11,456 bases of DNA from Pedosphaera sp. (GCA_009695405.1 SIAZ01000109.1:1-11456), one strand, 5' to 3'. Positions 1-7,955 are shown, numbered from the stretch's first letter. Notes: generated by a model from the sequence alone, not told the origin. Made by a program: numbers and translations.

Positions 1-86
1 GAGAGTCCCGAGCTTTTAAATCCAGTGATTAGTAGTTGGATTTCAGCAAGACCACGCCGCTTCCGAGACGGTTCAATTGAGTTCAT
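1..86 (-). CDS. IS66-type accessory protein (TnpA/OrfA-like), N-terminal fragment
   Basis: An ATG at 86 on the minus strand opens a frame that stays open to the window edge (28 complete codons). It begins MNSIEPSRKRRGLAEIQLL and continues with ITGFKSSGLS. The basic start, followed by a helix that leads to a 'GF..SGLS' turn, is the typical beginning of the small helix-turn-helix accessory protein encoded first in IS66 elements. In family members the next residues are usually of the type Q-x-x-F-C; these are outside the window. The protein is thought to assist IS66 transposition, though its role is poorly defined. The position, about 60 bp inside a GTAAGCG terminus, supports the assignment. An unrelated HTH protein is possible given the short fragment. 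Confidence 0.6.
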   Translation of the reverse strand, partial: MNSIEPSRKRRGLAEIQLLITGFKSSGL

Positions 87-146
87 CCGCTCAGGCTAAA
101 CCCAAGGAAGGCGAATTGGGAACCATGGGGTTCGGCGTACGCTTAC
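1..146 (-). mobile_element. IS66-type insertion sequence, left end (partial)
   Basis: Read on the minus strand, the element starts at 146 with GTAAGCGTACGCCGAACCCC and runs off the window at base 1. IS66-family elements characteristically have inverted repeats beginning GTAAGCG, followed after a short leader by the small accessory ORF, and that is the arrangement here: about 60 bp of leader, then an ORF start at 86. The other inverted repeat and the transposase lie outside the window, so completeness cannot be judged. IS66 elements usually duplicate 8 bp of target; the duplicate on this side would be 147-154 (TTTCTAGG on the + strand). The terminus lies 24 bp beyond the aceE stop codon. The family call rests on the end sequence together with the ORF, both remembered patterns rather than a database match. 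Confidence 0.68.
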
Positions 147-170
147 TTTCTAGGAAGGGAAGAGTCTTTT

Positions 171-2873
171 TTAGACGCAAACACCGAACCGCTTTTCGGG
201 GTCGACACCAAGATCGCAGATGGCCTGAGCGACCACCGATTTTGGGAGGAGACCCTCGAGAGATAGTTTGTAGAGGGTAGCAATGGTGGTGCATTCGCCA
301 TCGATTTCGAAGAATCGACGGAGCGCTGATCGAACCTCGCTACGACCGAATCCATCGCAACCCAAGGTCATTAGGCCACCGGGAATCCAAGGAGCGATTT
401 GGTCTGCTACCAGTTTGAGATTATCGCTAACAGCGATCCAAGGTCCGGCCTCTTGAGCTACTGTTTGTTCGAGGAAACTGATCCGAGGAGATTCCGTGGG
501 GTGGAGCATGTTCCAGCGTTTAGCTTCCTGAGCTTCGGATCGGAGTCGTTTGAAGCTGGTGACACTCCAGACATCGGCACTGACGCCATACTGTTCGAGG
601 AGTTCCTGAGCCTTAAGCGCTTGCTGAAGGATGGCCCCCGAACCGAGCAGTTGAACGGAGTGTTTCAGGCCTGATTTACCCGGCTTGAATTTGTACATAC
701 CGCGTAGGATACCTTCGACAACCGTTGGATTCTCGGGAATGGGTGGGTGCGCGTAGTCCTCATTATGGACCGAGACATAGTAGAAAATATCTTCGCCATC
801 GGCGTACATTCGTTTGAGACCGTCGCAAGCGATGACAGCCAATTCGTAACCGAAGGCAGGCTCGTAGGACATGAGATTGGGCACAGAACCAGCGATAAGA
901 TGACTATGAGCATCTTGATGTTGGAGGCCTTCCCCGTTGAGAGTGGTGCGGCCAGAGGTAGCACCGATCATGAAACCGCGGCAGCGAGAATCCCCTGCTA
1001 ACCAGACTTGATCGCCGACTCGTTGAAATCCGAACATTGAGTAGTAGATGTAGAAGGGGATCATCGGCACGCCGTAGGTGACATTAGAAGTGCCAGCGGC
1101 GATGAAGTCGGCCATAGAACCCGCTTCATTTATGCCTTCTTCGAGGAGTTGGCCGTCTTTTTTCTCGATGTACGGAGTGGTTGCGTTGTCCTCCGTCTTA
1201 GTGCCTGGATTATAAAGTTGACCGCGCGAACTATAGATACCGACCTGACTAAATAGGCCTTCCATGCCGAAGGTGCGGGCTTCGTCGGGTACGATTGGGA
1301 CAATAAATTTACCGATATTACGGTCGCGGAGCAGGGATCCGATGAGCACCACGTAGGCTTTGGTTGTGGAGGCGGCGGAGAGAGCGGTCCCTAGAACAAC
1401 ATTCCGGAAGGCGTCGTCGGTGTGCTTGGGTGTGACAAGCTTTTGCGCGCGATCGATGCGAACAGGATTGAATCCATTGAGAGCTTTGCGCCGTTCCATT
1501 AGGTATTGGATTTCGGCACTTTCCTGGGGTGGTCGATAGAAAGGAAGATCAGCAATAACCTCATCTTCTAGAGGAATGGAGAAGCGTTCGCGGAAGTGGC
1601 GAATATCTCGTTCGGCGAGTTTTTTGAGGCCGTGCGTTGGGTTTTTGCCTTCACCGGCTTCGCCTGTGCCATAGCCCTTGACAGTTTTGGCAAGGACGAC
1701 CGTTGGGCGCCCATTGCGTTGAGTGGCTTTGTGATAGGCGGCGTAGACTTTGCGAGGATCATGACCGCCTCGGGTTAGTTTCTTGAGTTGGTCATCAGAG
1801 AGATGAGCGACCAAGTCCAGCAGAGGGGGATATTTCCCGAAGAAATTCTTTCGAATATAAGCGCCGCTTTCCACCACATATTGTTGGTACTCGCCATCGA
1901 CGACCTCATTCATACGGCGTTCGAGGAGGCCGGTATCATCTTTGGCGAGGAGTTTATCCCAATCGCTACCCCAAACGACCTTGATGACATTCCAACCAGC
2001 GCCACGGAATTGGCCTTCGAGATCTTGGATGACCTTACCATTTCCACGGACAGGTCCATCGAGACGCTGGAGGTTGCAATTGATGACCCAGACGAGGTTA
2101 TCGAGATGTTCGCGACCGGCGACACCGATAGCGCCATGGGTTTCCGGTTCATCGGATTCGCCATCTCCGATAAAAGCCCAGACCATGGGGTCGTGGCCTT
2201 GAGGAACCATCTTGCGTGCCTGAAGGTAGCGACTAAAGCGAGCTTGGTAGATCGAGTGAATGGGGCCGAGGCCCATGGAGACCGTGGGAAAAATCCAAAA
2301 ATCCGGCATTAAGAAAGGATGCGGATACGAGCTAAGCCCGGGATGGTCTTGGAGTTCTTGGCGAAAGTTTTTGAGATGTTTTTCGTTGAGTCGATACTCG
2401 AGATAAGCTCTGGAGTAATTCCCTGGAGACGCATGACCTTGGAAGTAGATCATGTCTGCGGTTTTGCCATCGGCACCACCGCGAAAGAAATGATTAAAGC
2501 CGACTTCGTAGAGAGTTGCTAGGGACGCGAAGGTGGCAATGTGACCGCCCACATTCGTTGTTTTATTTGCCTTGGCCACCATAGCCATTGCGTTCCAGCG
2601 GACATGAGCGCGGATGAGTCGCTCCATTTCCAAATCGCCAGGATAGTCCGGTTGGTCGGCCACCGATATGGTATTCAGGTACGGCGTGGTGGTGACATCA
2701 GGAACTTGGTGTCCTTTATCACGAAGTCCTTGGATGAGGCGCGCCACAAGGCTACGGGCTTCCTCGGGTGACCTACCCGTCAGCGCCAATTCGAGCAGAG
2801 CTTCGAAGGATTCTGCGTAGCGTGTTAGTTGGGATTCGGCATTTGTGCCGTTAGAGAAACCGGTTGTATTCAA
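171..2873 (-). CDS. aceE: Pyruvate dehydrogenase E1 component, homodimeric type
   Basis: This 900-residue cytoplasmic enzyme decarboxylates pyruvate with thiamine diphosphate (ThDP) and acetylates the lipoyl groups of E2 in the pyruvate dehydrogenase complex. Length and order match AceE of the E. coli type (887 residues). Visible landmarks are 'YLNTI..ADQPDYPGDLE' near 65-82, GGHIATF (109-115, conserved His), the YFQGHASPG loop (143-151), and the ThDP/Mg motif GDGESDEPE (236-244) closed by NCNLQRLDGP (265-274). Further on are FFGKYP, RGGHDPRKVY, the catalytic-Glu motif GINEAG, and 'MIPFYIYYSMFGFQR'. The frame starts with TTG at 2873, encoding MNTTGFSNG; no ATG or GTG lies between it and the in-frame stop at 2946-2948, and no Shine-Dalgarno is evident. 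It lies 116 bp after serS on the same strand. An aceF gene often follows aceE, but here an IS66-type end lies 24 bp after the stop. Confidence 0.97.
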   Translation of the reverse strand: MNTTGFSNGTNAESQLTRYAESFEALLELALTGRSPEEARSLVARLIQGLRDKGHQVPDVTTTPYLNTISVADQPDYPGDLEMERLIRAHVRWNAMAMVAKANKTTNVGGHIATFASLATLYEVGFNHFFRGGADGKTADMIYFQGHASPGNYSRAYLEYRLNEKHLKNFRQELQDHPGLSSYPHPFLMPDFWIFPTVSMGLGPIHSIYQARFSRYLQARKMVPQGHDPMVWAFIGDGESDEPETHGAIGVAGREHLDNLVWVINCNLQRLDGPVRGNGKVIQDLEGQFRGAGWNVIKVVWGSDWDKLLAKDDTGLLERRMNEVVDGEYQQYVVESGAYIRKNFFGKYPPLLDLVAHLSDDQLKKLTRGGHDPRKVYAAYHKATQRNGRPTVVLAKTVKGYGTGEAGEGKNPTHGLKKLAERDIRHFRERFSIPLEDEVIADLPFYRPPQESAEIQYLMERRKALNGFNPVRIDRAQKLVTPKHTDDAFRNVVLGTALSAASTTKAYVVLIGSLLRDRNIGKFIVPIVPDEARTFGMEGLFSQVGIYSSRGQLYNPGTKTEDNATTPYIEKKDGQLLEEGINEAGSMADFIAAGTSNVTYGVPMIPFYIYYSMFGFQRVGDQVWLAGDSRCRGFMIGATSGRTTLNGEGLQHQDAHSHLIAGSVPNLMSYEPAFGYELAVIACDGLKRMYADGEDIFYYVSVHNEDYAHPPIPENPTVVEGILRGMYKFKPGKSGLKHSVQLLGSGAILQQALKAQELLEQYGVSADVWSVTSFKRLRSEAQEAKRWNMLHPTESPRISFLEQTVAQEAGPWIAVSDNLKLVADQIAPWIPGGLMTLGCDGFGRSEVRSALRRFFEIDGECTTIATLYKLSLEGLLPKSVVAQAICDLGVDPEKRFGVCV

Positions 2874-2989
2874 GGTCGGGATGCCAACAGTTGGCGTGGA
2901 AAGTTTAATCCTTCGTGATGCGATGCCAAGTACCCGATTTAGGATTCAATCAATTCGACTGTCTCTTAGAAGGGGCAATAATGATCAAA

Positions 2990-4294
2990 TCAGGCAGAAA
3001 TTCGGTCGGTACGGAGGTAAGGTTGCAGTGCTTCGGGTATCCGAATTGATCCATCTTCCTGCTGATGGGTTTCCACCAGTGCCACGAACAGTCGGGCAAG
3101 AGCCGTTCCTGATCCGTTTAAAATGTGGGGAAGAAGATTATGGCCATCCGATTCCCGTTTGTAGCGCATGTTCATACGACGGGACTGATAGTCTTCGCAG
3201 TTGGAGCAACTAGAGACTTCGAGGTAGGTCCCTTGGCCGGGGGCCCAGACTTCAATGTCGTAAGTTTTGGCGGCAGCGAAGCCCATATCGCCGGTGCATA
3301 GATTAATAACGCGATATTGGAGTCCGAGACGTTGGAGAACGGTTTCGGCATGGACGACCATTGATTCCAGTTCGTCGTAGCTGCGATCGGGGTGAACAAT
3401 TTTAATTAATTCGACCTTATCAAATTGGTGGATACGGATCATACCACGAGTCCCCAAACCAGCGGCACCGGCTTCAGCGCGAAAGCAAGGTGAATAGGCG
3501 ACGTAACGAACCGGCAGTTGTTTTTCAGCGAGAATTTCTTCGCGATGAATATTAGCGACCGGCGCTTCGGCGGTGGGTATCAGGTAGAGTTTGCCAAGTG
3601 TAGAACCATCAAGACCTTCCTGAACAGCATAAGCTTGGTCGCGGAACTTGGGGAATTGACCCACCCCAATCATACAATGTTCGCCGACAATGTAGGGAGG
3701 AGCGACCTCCGTGTAGCCATGTTCTTCAGTGTGAAGATCGAGAAGGAATTGAATGAGAGCCCGTTCGAGACGCGCCCCCCATCCGGTGTAGAGAAGAAAA
3801 CCAGAACCACTTAATTTTGTGCCCCGAGCGAAATCAACCAACTTTAGTTTCTCGCAAAGTTCGATGTGATTGAGTGGATTAAAAGTAAAATGGGGGCGGG
3901 TGCCGTGAACTCGGATCTCCGGGTTGTCAGCCGCGTCTTTGCCGAGAGCGACGCTAGCATGGGGCAGGTTGGGAAGAGTGAGTAGCAGAGCGTCGCGAGC
4001 CTCTTCGGCTTCGGCAGCGAGACGGTCCACCTCAGTGATGCGATCGCCGAGGGTTCGGACTTCAGCCTTTCGCGCTTCGGCTTCCTCGAGTTTTTTCTGA
4101 CCCATAAGCGCTCCTATCTCTTTTGAGGCACTGTTTCGGCGCGCCTTGAGTTGCTCTGTTTCAGCGAGAACCGCCCGTCGGCGCTCGTCCAGAGTGAGCA
4201 CCTCGGTTAGTTTGGCACCCTCATCTCCATGCCGGGTGGCGAGACGTTCGCGGACAAAGTCCGGATGGTCCCGTAGCAACTTCATATCGAGCAT
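2990..4294 (-). CDS. serS: Seryl-tRNA synthetase
   Basis: This class II aminoacyl-tRNA synthetase of 434 residues charges tRNA-Ser (and tRNA-Sec where present) with serine using ATP in the cytoplasm. The N-terminal part (about 1-110), starting MLDMKLLRDHPDFVRERL, is the charged helical-hairpin arm that binds the long variable arm of tRNA-Ser. The catalytic core follows: motif 1 around 160-200 (LSGSGFLLYTGWGARLERAL...), the TAEAP serine-site loop (241-245), motif 2 with FRAEAGAAGLGTRGMIRIHQF (271-291), LEVSSCSNCEDYQSRR (358-373), and motif 3 with GSGTALARLFVALVE (394-408). Length is normal for bacterial SerS. The ATG at 4294 gives the usual MLD start; an internal ATG three codons later is a less likely alternative. 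It lies upstream of aceE and may be cotranscribed with it. Confidence 0.98.
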   Translation of the reverse strand: MLDMKLLRDHPDFVRERLATRHGDEGAKLTEVLTLDERRRAVLAETEQLKARRNSASKEIGALMGQKKLEEAEARKAEVRTLGDRITEVDRLAAEAEEARDALLLTLPNLPHASVALGKDAADNPEIRVHGTRPHFTFNPLNHIELCEKLKLVDFARGTKLSGSGFLLYTGWGARLERALIQFLLDLHTEEHGYTEVAPPYIVGEHCMIGVGQFPKFRDQAYAVQEGLDGSTLGKLYLIPTAEAPVANIHREEILAEKQLPVRYVAYSPCFRAEAGAAGLGTRGMIRIHQFDKVELIKIVHPDRSYDELESMVVHAETVLQRLGLQYRVINLCTGDMGFAAAKTYDIEVWAPGQGTYLEVSSCSNCEDYQSRRMNMRYKRESDGHNLLPHILNGSGTALARLFVALVETHQQEDGSIRIPEALQPYLRTDRISA

Positions 4295-4429
4295 GGGCGT
4301 AGTGTACGAAAGGATGTTGCCCGATGAGAAAGGAATTTCTATGAGGAGTGTAAAAAGGAGAGACTTATTGCGTTGCTAATCCTCGGTTGTTGGCTCCCGG
4401 TTTGAGGAATATCTGGTCAATTTAAAGTC

Positions 4430-4443
4430 GCCTTCTTCAAGGC
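4430..4443 (-). terminator. Possible weak terminator hairpin after the membrane-protein gene
   Basis: GCCTT (4430-4434) and AAGGC (4439-4443) form a perfect 5-bp stem around a 4-base loop. It lies about 100 bp beyond the stop of the minus-strand membrane-protein ORF and about 135 bp before the serS start. On the minus strand it is followed by GACTTTAAATT, a poor T-tract, so termination efficiency is doubtful. It could separate the helicase/GYF/membrane unit from serS-aceE. Confidence 0.25.
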
Positions 4444-4543
4444 TTTATGCTTAGTGGACTGGACTTGGAATCAGCGTGGCGATGAAAGAGGCTGATTGGC
4501 TCAAGGGAAGAAGCCATCCGTCAAATTCGGAGGGCTAAGAGAA

Positions 4544-5299
4544 TTAGAGGGTTGCCTTTTTGGGGCGAAGTCGACCGAAAAGTGTTTCGTAGCCGTGGCA
4601 CAGGGAGCAGAGAGCGACGGGAATACTGATAAGGATTCCGAGGCAACAAGCAAAAGACCCCAAGCTAGAGAGAACACCGAGGACCAAGAGGAAGAAAAAA
4701 GTAAGTAAGAACTGTTTGCTGACGACTTTGCGACTGAGTTGGAGGGCAGGCCAAAAGTCATATCCTTTGTCGGCGACCAGCGGCAGAGCGAAGATCCAGA
4801 GGGTACTCAAGACCCACGTTAGAAGCACTGTCCCGATGAGAAGAAGGATCCAGAAAAAGAGGACTCCAGCACTAAGGACAGCGATGGCGGCCGACAGTTC
4901 ACCCGGACTCTGAATGAGCGAACCGAGTGCTAGACCTTCACCAACGACGATCATGATCAAGCCGCTAATGAGTGGGAGGCTAATAGCTAAATTGAGAAGT
5001 AATGGAATGAGGTTAACCATCATACATTGAAAAAAGCGGAGGCTGAAGGCGGTGAAAACGAGGCCAATTTCTGTTGAACCGGTGCGAATTTGCCTCAAGT
5101 AAAGGAGGTAAAGGCCACCAAGAAGAGGACCTATGAGTACGGACTGAACAAAAAATCTAAGAAAAGGAATCGAGGCAATTCCAAAAATCAGAAGACCGCC
5201 CAGCAGAGTTCCAGCCAACAGAGTGCCGGGGTTTTTAAAAAAGGTCATCCAGCCTTGGCTCAGTGTTTGACCGATGTCGATAGAGGGCACCGCAGCCAA
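4544..5299 (-). CDS. Multi-spanning membrane protein, C-terminal part of a frameshifted GYF_2-membrane protein
   Basis: This 251-residue frame has roughly five to six hydrophobic segments (about 25-44, 46-68, 92-120, 137-177 and 197-235), so it is an inner-membrane protein. Near the C-terminus it reads LPLVADKGYDFWPALQLSRK (about 173-192), then VVSKQFLLTFFF and a Cys/Gly-rich turn FACCLG (216-221) before HGYETLFG. I recall this pattern in YciC/DUF975-like membrane domains, often preceded by a GYF_2 domain; biochemical function is unknown. The nominal TTG start at 5299 is not convincing: the same frame is open upstream and reads as a plausible Ser/Pro/Thr-rich linker (…SFSDLPPLSNSRLTTDTT, then GGWISEEQLL) back to the seven-base G run at 5401-5407. 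Across that run, the adjacent frame encodes the GYF_2 domain. Removing one base of the run fuses the two into one protein of about 341 residues. Confidence 0.8.
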   Translation of the reverse strand: MAAVPSIDIGQTLSQGWMTFFKNPGTLLAGTLLGGLLIFGIASIPFLRFFVQSVLIGPLLGGLYLLYLRQIRTGSTEIGLVFTAFSLRFFQCMMVNLIPLLLNLAISLPLISGLIMIVVGEGLALGSLIQSPGELSAAIAVLSAGVLFFWILLLIGTVLLTWVLSTLWIFALPLVADKGYDFWPALQLSRKVVSKQFLLTFFFLLVLGVLSSLGSFACCLGILISIPVALCSLCHGYETLFGRLRPKKATL

Positions 5300-5336
5300 A
5301 AGTTGTTCTTCGGAAATCCACCCGCCGGACGTCGTA

Positions 5337-5570
5337 TCAGTCGTGAGGCGAGAGTTTGAAAGCGGAGGTAGGTCTGAGAAAGACGCGATTGGGGAAGAGC
5401 GGGGGGGTGAGGAGTGACGGAACCGCTTCAGAGAGTGGAGCCCATGCGGGCATGCCGATTTTCCAAAGCCGCGTTTCGGAGGTGATAGTTTCTGCTTCGA
5501 GAAGATTTCGGAGTTGATCTTCGGAGACAGGCCCCTTGGGCTCGCCTTCGAATTCGTAGAACCAGATCAT
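5337..5570 (-). CDS. GYF_2 (DUF4339) domain, N-terminal part of a frameshifted membrane protein
   Basis: The ATG at 5570 opens a 77-residue frame whose first 50 residues match a GYF_2-type domain: MIWFYEFEGEPKGPVSEDQL, then LRNLL…, LWKIGMPAWAPLSE. The W-Y-x(n)-GP-V-S-x-x-x-L start and the W-x-x-GM-x-x-W-x-P-L end are the diagnostic positions. These domains are typically N-terminal to membrane domains in bacteria and are thought to bind peptides. After SEAVPSLLTPP the frame runs into a tail (LFPNRVFLRPTSAFKLSPHD) with no domain character, while the next frame gives a good linker into the downstream membrane segment. The break coincides with seven C on the coding strand (5401-5407). The ORF begins 81 bp after the helicase stop on the same strand. 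A genuine short GYF-only protein is possible but less likely. Confidence 0.72.
   Translation of the reverse strand: MIWFYEFEGEPKGPVSEDQLRNLLEAETITSETRLWKIGMPAWAPLSEAVPSLLTPPLFPNRVFLRPTSAFKLSPHD
5401..5407 (-). other. Homopolymer tract (C7 on the coding strand) at the frame break
   Basis: Seven consecutive G on the + strand (C on the coding strand) lie exactly where the GYF_2 frame and the membrane-protein frame exchange coding sense. With six C the coding strand reads through as …LLTPRSSPIASF…, and with nine as …LLTPPRSSPIASF…; with seven, the GYF_2 frame is diverted into a short unrelated tail. The tract could be a sequencing or assembly indel, a real disabling mutation, or a slippage site. 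Confidence 0.7.
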
Positions 5571-5637
5571 AGAAGAATCGATTTGACCGACTTTGCGAGG
5601 ATCAACTTACTGCGCCGCTCAGTGCTAGAAAATACGA

Positions 5638-5653
5638 AGACTGTTTTCAGTCT
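5638..5653 (-). terminator. Candidate hairpin overlapping the helicase stop codon
   Basis: AGACTG (5638-5643) and CAGTCT (5648-5653) form a perfect 6-bp stem around a TTTT loop (AAAA on the minus strand). The stem overlaps the helicase TAG stop (5652-5654). On the minus strand it is followed by TCGTATTTTCT, a modest T-rich stretch. It may attenuate transcription from the helicase gene into the GYF_2 gene; the stem is short, so this is tentative. Confidence 0.35.
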
Positions 5654-7865
5654 ATTCTAGAGCGTCGCGCATCGCTTTAAACCAATCACCGCCAGCTTCT
5701 TTTTCCACCTTTCGCGCCGCCGCGACCTCCATATCCTCCACGCACTCGGACGGCAACTCTTGGAGGAAGGTAGAGGGTTGGCAGGGCATCACCTGATTAT
5801 AACGGCGGCGACCCCGGCAATGACTTATTCTCAATGTTTCTTGAGCCCGAGTAATACCCACATAAAACAGGCGACGCTCCTCGTCGAGAGTGCCCTCAAT
5901 CTTGCTCCGAGCATGAGGTAGGAGGCCCTCCTCGACGCCGACAATATGGACATGAGGGAACTCCAATCCTTTGGCAGCGTGCAGAGTGATGAGAATGACT
6001 TGATCACCTTTTTCTTCGCGATCCTCTTCGCGTTCCCTATCGAGAGTTAGGTCGGCCAGAAACTCATCCAGCCTATCCATCGGTTTGCCGCTGTAGGAAG
6101 GAGGGATTGTGGGGAGAAGTAATTGGCTTGCGACAGGTGGGGCAGGTCGAACCATTTCGTCGAGCAAGCCGCTGGGATCATCTTCGTTGATATAAAACGA
6201 GCGGCCTGTTGGTTTGGGTGCCTTACCTGAGGTAGCGTCGCGACGTGCGCGGCGTGCCTTGGCTGAGTCTTCGCCATCAAGTTCATCGAGCAATTCCATG
6301 ACGTTGCGCACTCGATTATCGGCCGCTTCAGCGTCCTTTTCACCTCGTCGCAGATCTTGCAAATAGCCTGCTTCATTCAGCCAAGCTTCGGCCCAAGTCG
6401 TTAGGTTAACTGGGGAAGCAACCAAGACTGGGGCGCGAGTCGTTTCGATCCAACGGACGAAGGCAGCAATGGCGTCGCCAGTCCGTTGCTGGAAAGAGGC
6501 AAGGACATCGGTATGTCGCATAATAGTGAATACACTCGCGGAGCGTTCACTACTGAAGGCCAAAAGACGCTCCATAGTAATATCACTCAGACCCCGAGCC
6601 GGTTTATTGGCAATGCGCAGAAGGCTGATATCGTCATGGGGATTGACGAACGTTTTGAGGTAGGCAAGGACGTCTTTGATTTCGGTGCGGTCGAAGAAAC
6701 TTTGCCCTCCGATCAGGTGATAACGGATACGCGCCTTGCGAAGGGCGGTTTCGATGGGACGAGCTTGGAGATTTGTCCGATAGAGAATGGCTTGTTTGCC
6801 CCAGCTTATATTTTGAGCAATACGATCGTATTCAATATTTTCGGAGACCGTCCGTGCCTCTTCATCGTCGGTGTCGAACGTGTATATATAGATTTTAGAG
6901 CCATTGCCTTTAGCGGACCAAAGAGTCTTGCCGCGACGGCGTGTATTTCGACGAATGACTTCATTGGCAGCACGGAGGATTGTATTGGTTGAGCGGTAGT
7001 TTTGTTCGAGCTTGATAACCTTGACCTCGGGGAAGTGCTTTTCGAGGTCGAGAATGTTGGCAATTTGTGCGCCCCGCCAACCGTAAATGGATTGATCATC
7101 GTCACCTACGACGCAGAGGTTACGAGATTTGGCGGTCAGATGATTGACCAATTCGAACTGGCTGGCGTTGGTATCTTGATATTCGTCGACCATAACATAG
7201 CGATACTTACGGCGGCAGGCATCGAGAGATTCAGGGTGATCACGAAAGAGCCGAAGAGTGAGCAGGATGAGGTCGTCGAAATCGACTGCATTACAGGCAT
7301 GGAGGGCACTCTCGTATTTCTTGGCGACATGTTCGGCCAGAGCGCGAACCGAAGGATCTCCGAAGGCCCCGTCAGCCCCTCCATTCTTAAACTTACTGAG
7401 CATTGTCAAAATCGCGGACGGGTCTGTTTTCTCACCTTTGGCTGAGATTTGACTCAGAATTTTACGCATAGCGGCTAATTGATCCGCTTCGTCGTAGATA
7501 ACAAAATTTTTCTTATAGCCGATTTTTTCGATGTGTTGCCTTAAGATACGAACGCAAAGAGAGTGAAAAGTGCAGAGAGTAGGACGTTCGGTGAAAGGAT
7601 CTTCAGGTGCTCCGGGATCTTTCCGAGCGCGAGGAGTTCGAGGGATCAGGCCATTGACCCTTTGGAGCATTTCTCGAGCGGCTTTATTAGTAAAAGTGAC
7701 TGATAAGATGTGCCCTGGAGCGATCCCGTTTTCGATCATGTGAGCGATTCGGCAGGTGAGGGTGCGGGTCTTACCTGTCCCAGCGCCGGCGAGGATGAGG
7801 ACCGGACCGTCGTGTGTAACGACGGCTTCGCGTTGCTGAGGATTGAGGGAACCCAGGTCGAACAT
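5652..7865 (-). CDS. Rep/UvrD/PcrA-family ATP-dependent DNA helicase
   Basis: This 737-residue superfamily 1A 3'-to-5' DNA helicase would act in DNA repair or replication restart. Motifs appear in order: Q motif LNPQQREAV (7-15), Walker A GAGTGKTRT (27-35), Ia VTFTNKAA (56-63), Ib TFHSL (99-103), II VDEYQDTN (226-233), III GDDDQSIYGWRGA (254-266), IV LEQNYRST (286-293), ILYRTN (360-365), V ITLHAAKGLEFPHV (626-639) and VI EERRLFYVGITRA (662-674). The C-terminal 'PSTFLQELP' (697-705) resembles Rep as much as UvrD, so I give no symbol. Residues about 531-596 form an Ala/Arg/Pro-rich stretch inside domain 2B that is absent from E. coli Rep. The ATG at 7865 immediately precedes the canonical N-terminus (MFDLGSLNPQQ); no Shine-Dalgarno is seen. 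The gene is divergent from der and heads the minus-strand block. Confidence 0.95.
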   Translation of the reverse strand: MFDLGSLNPQQREAVVTHDGPVLILAGAGTGKTRTLTCRIAHMIENGIAPGHILSVTFTNKAAREMLQRVNGLIPRTPRARKDPGAPEDPFTERPTLCTFHSLCVRILRQHIEKIGYKKNFVIYDEADQLAAMRKILSQISAKGEKTDPSAILTMLSKFKNGGADGAFGDPSVRALAEHVAKKYESALHACNAVDFDDLILLTLRLFRDHPESLDACRRKYRYVMVDEYQDTNASQFELVNHLTAKSRNLCVVGDDDQSIYGWRGAQIANILDLEKHFPEVKVIKLEQNYRSTNTILRAANEVIRRNTRRRGKTLWSAKGNGSKIYIYTFDTDDEEARTVSENIEYDRIAQNISWGKQAILYRTNLQARPIETALRKARIRYHLIGGQSFFDRTEIKDVLAYLKTFVNPHDDISLLRIANKPARGLSDITMERLLAFSSERSASVFTIMRHTDVLASFQQRTGDAIAAFVRWIETTRAPVLVASPVNLTTWAEAWLNEAGYLQDLRRGEKDAEAADNRVRNVMELLDELDGEDSAKARRARRDATSGKAPKPTGRSFYINEDDPSGLLDEMVRPAPPVASQLLLPTIPPSYSGKPMDRLDEFLADLTLDREREEDREEKGDQVILITLHAAKGLEFPHVHIVGVEEGLLPHARSKIEGTLDEERRLFYVGITRAQETLRISHCRGRRRYNQVMPCQPSTFLQELPSECVEDMEVAAARKVEKEAGGDWFKAMRDALE

Positions 7866-7955
7866 GGGGCGAGAATGATGGTCAGGTGGGCGAAGGGGTC
7901 AAGGGGCAGGTTTTCGGGGATAGGTATTTCCTTTTTAGGCATTCTGCGAATCGAT

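Noticed and set aside
1788..2312. 174-residue open frame on the + strand inside aceE
   Set aside because: It is antisense to a highly conserved part of AceE (including the ThDP motif) and has no domain character; long antisense frames are expected from codon bias here.
2845..3213. 122-residue + strand frame across the serS/aceE junction
   Set aside because: It is mostly antisense to serS motif 3 and the aceE 5' end, with no domain features.
4496..4708. Short + strand frame opposite the membrane-protein gene
   Set aside because: It is Lys/Glu-rich because it is antisense to hydrophobic codons; it is not an independent gene.
6486..7445. Long + strand frames (168 and 147 residues) inside the helicase gene
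   Set aside because: They mirror helicase codons on the opposite strand and show no recognisable domain or start context.
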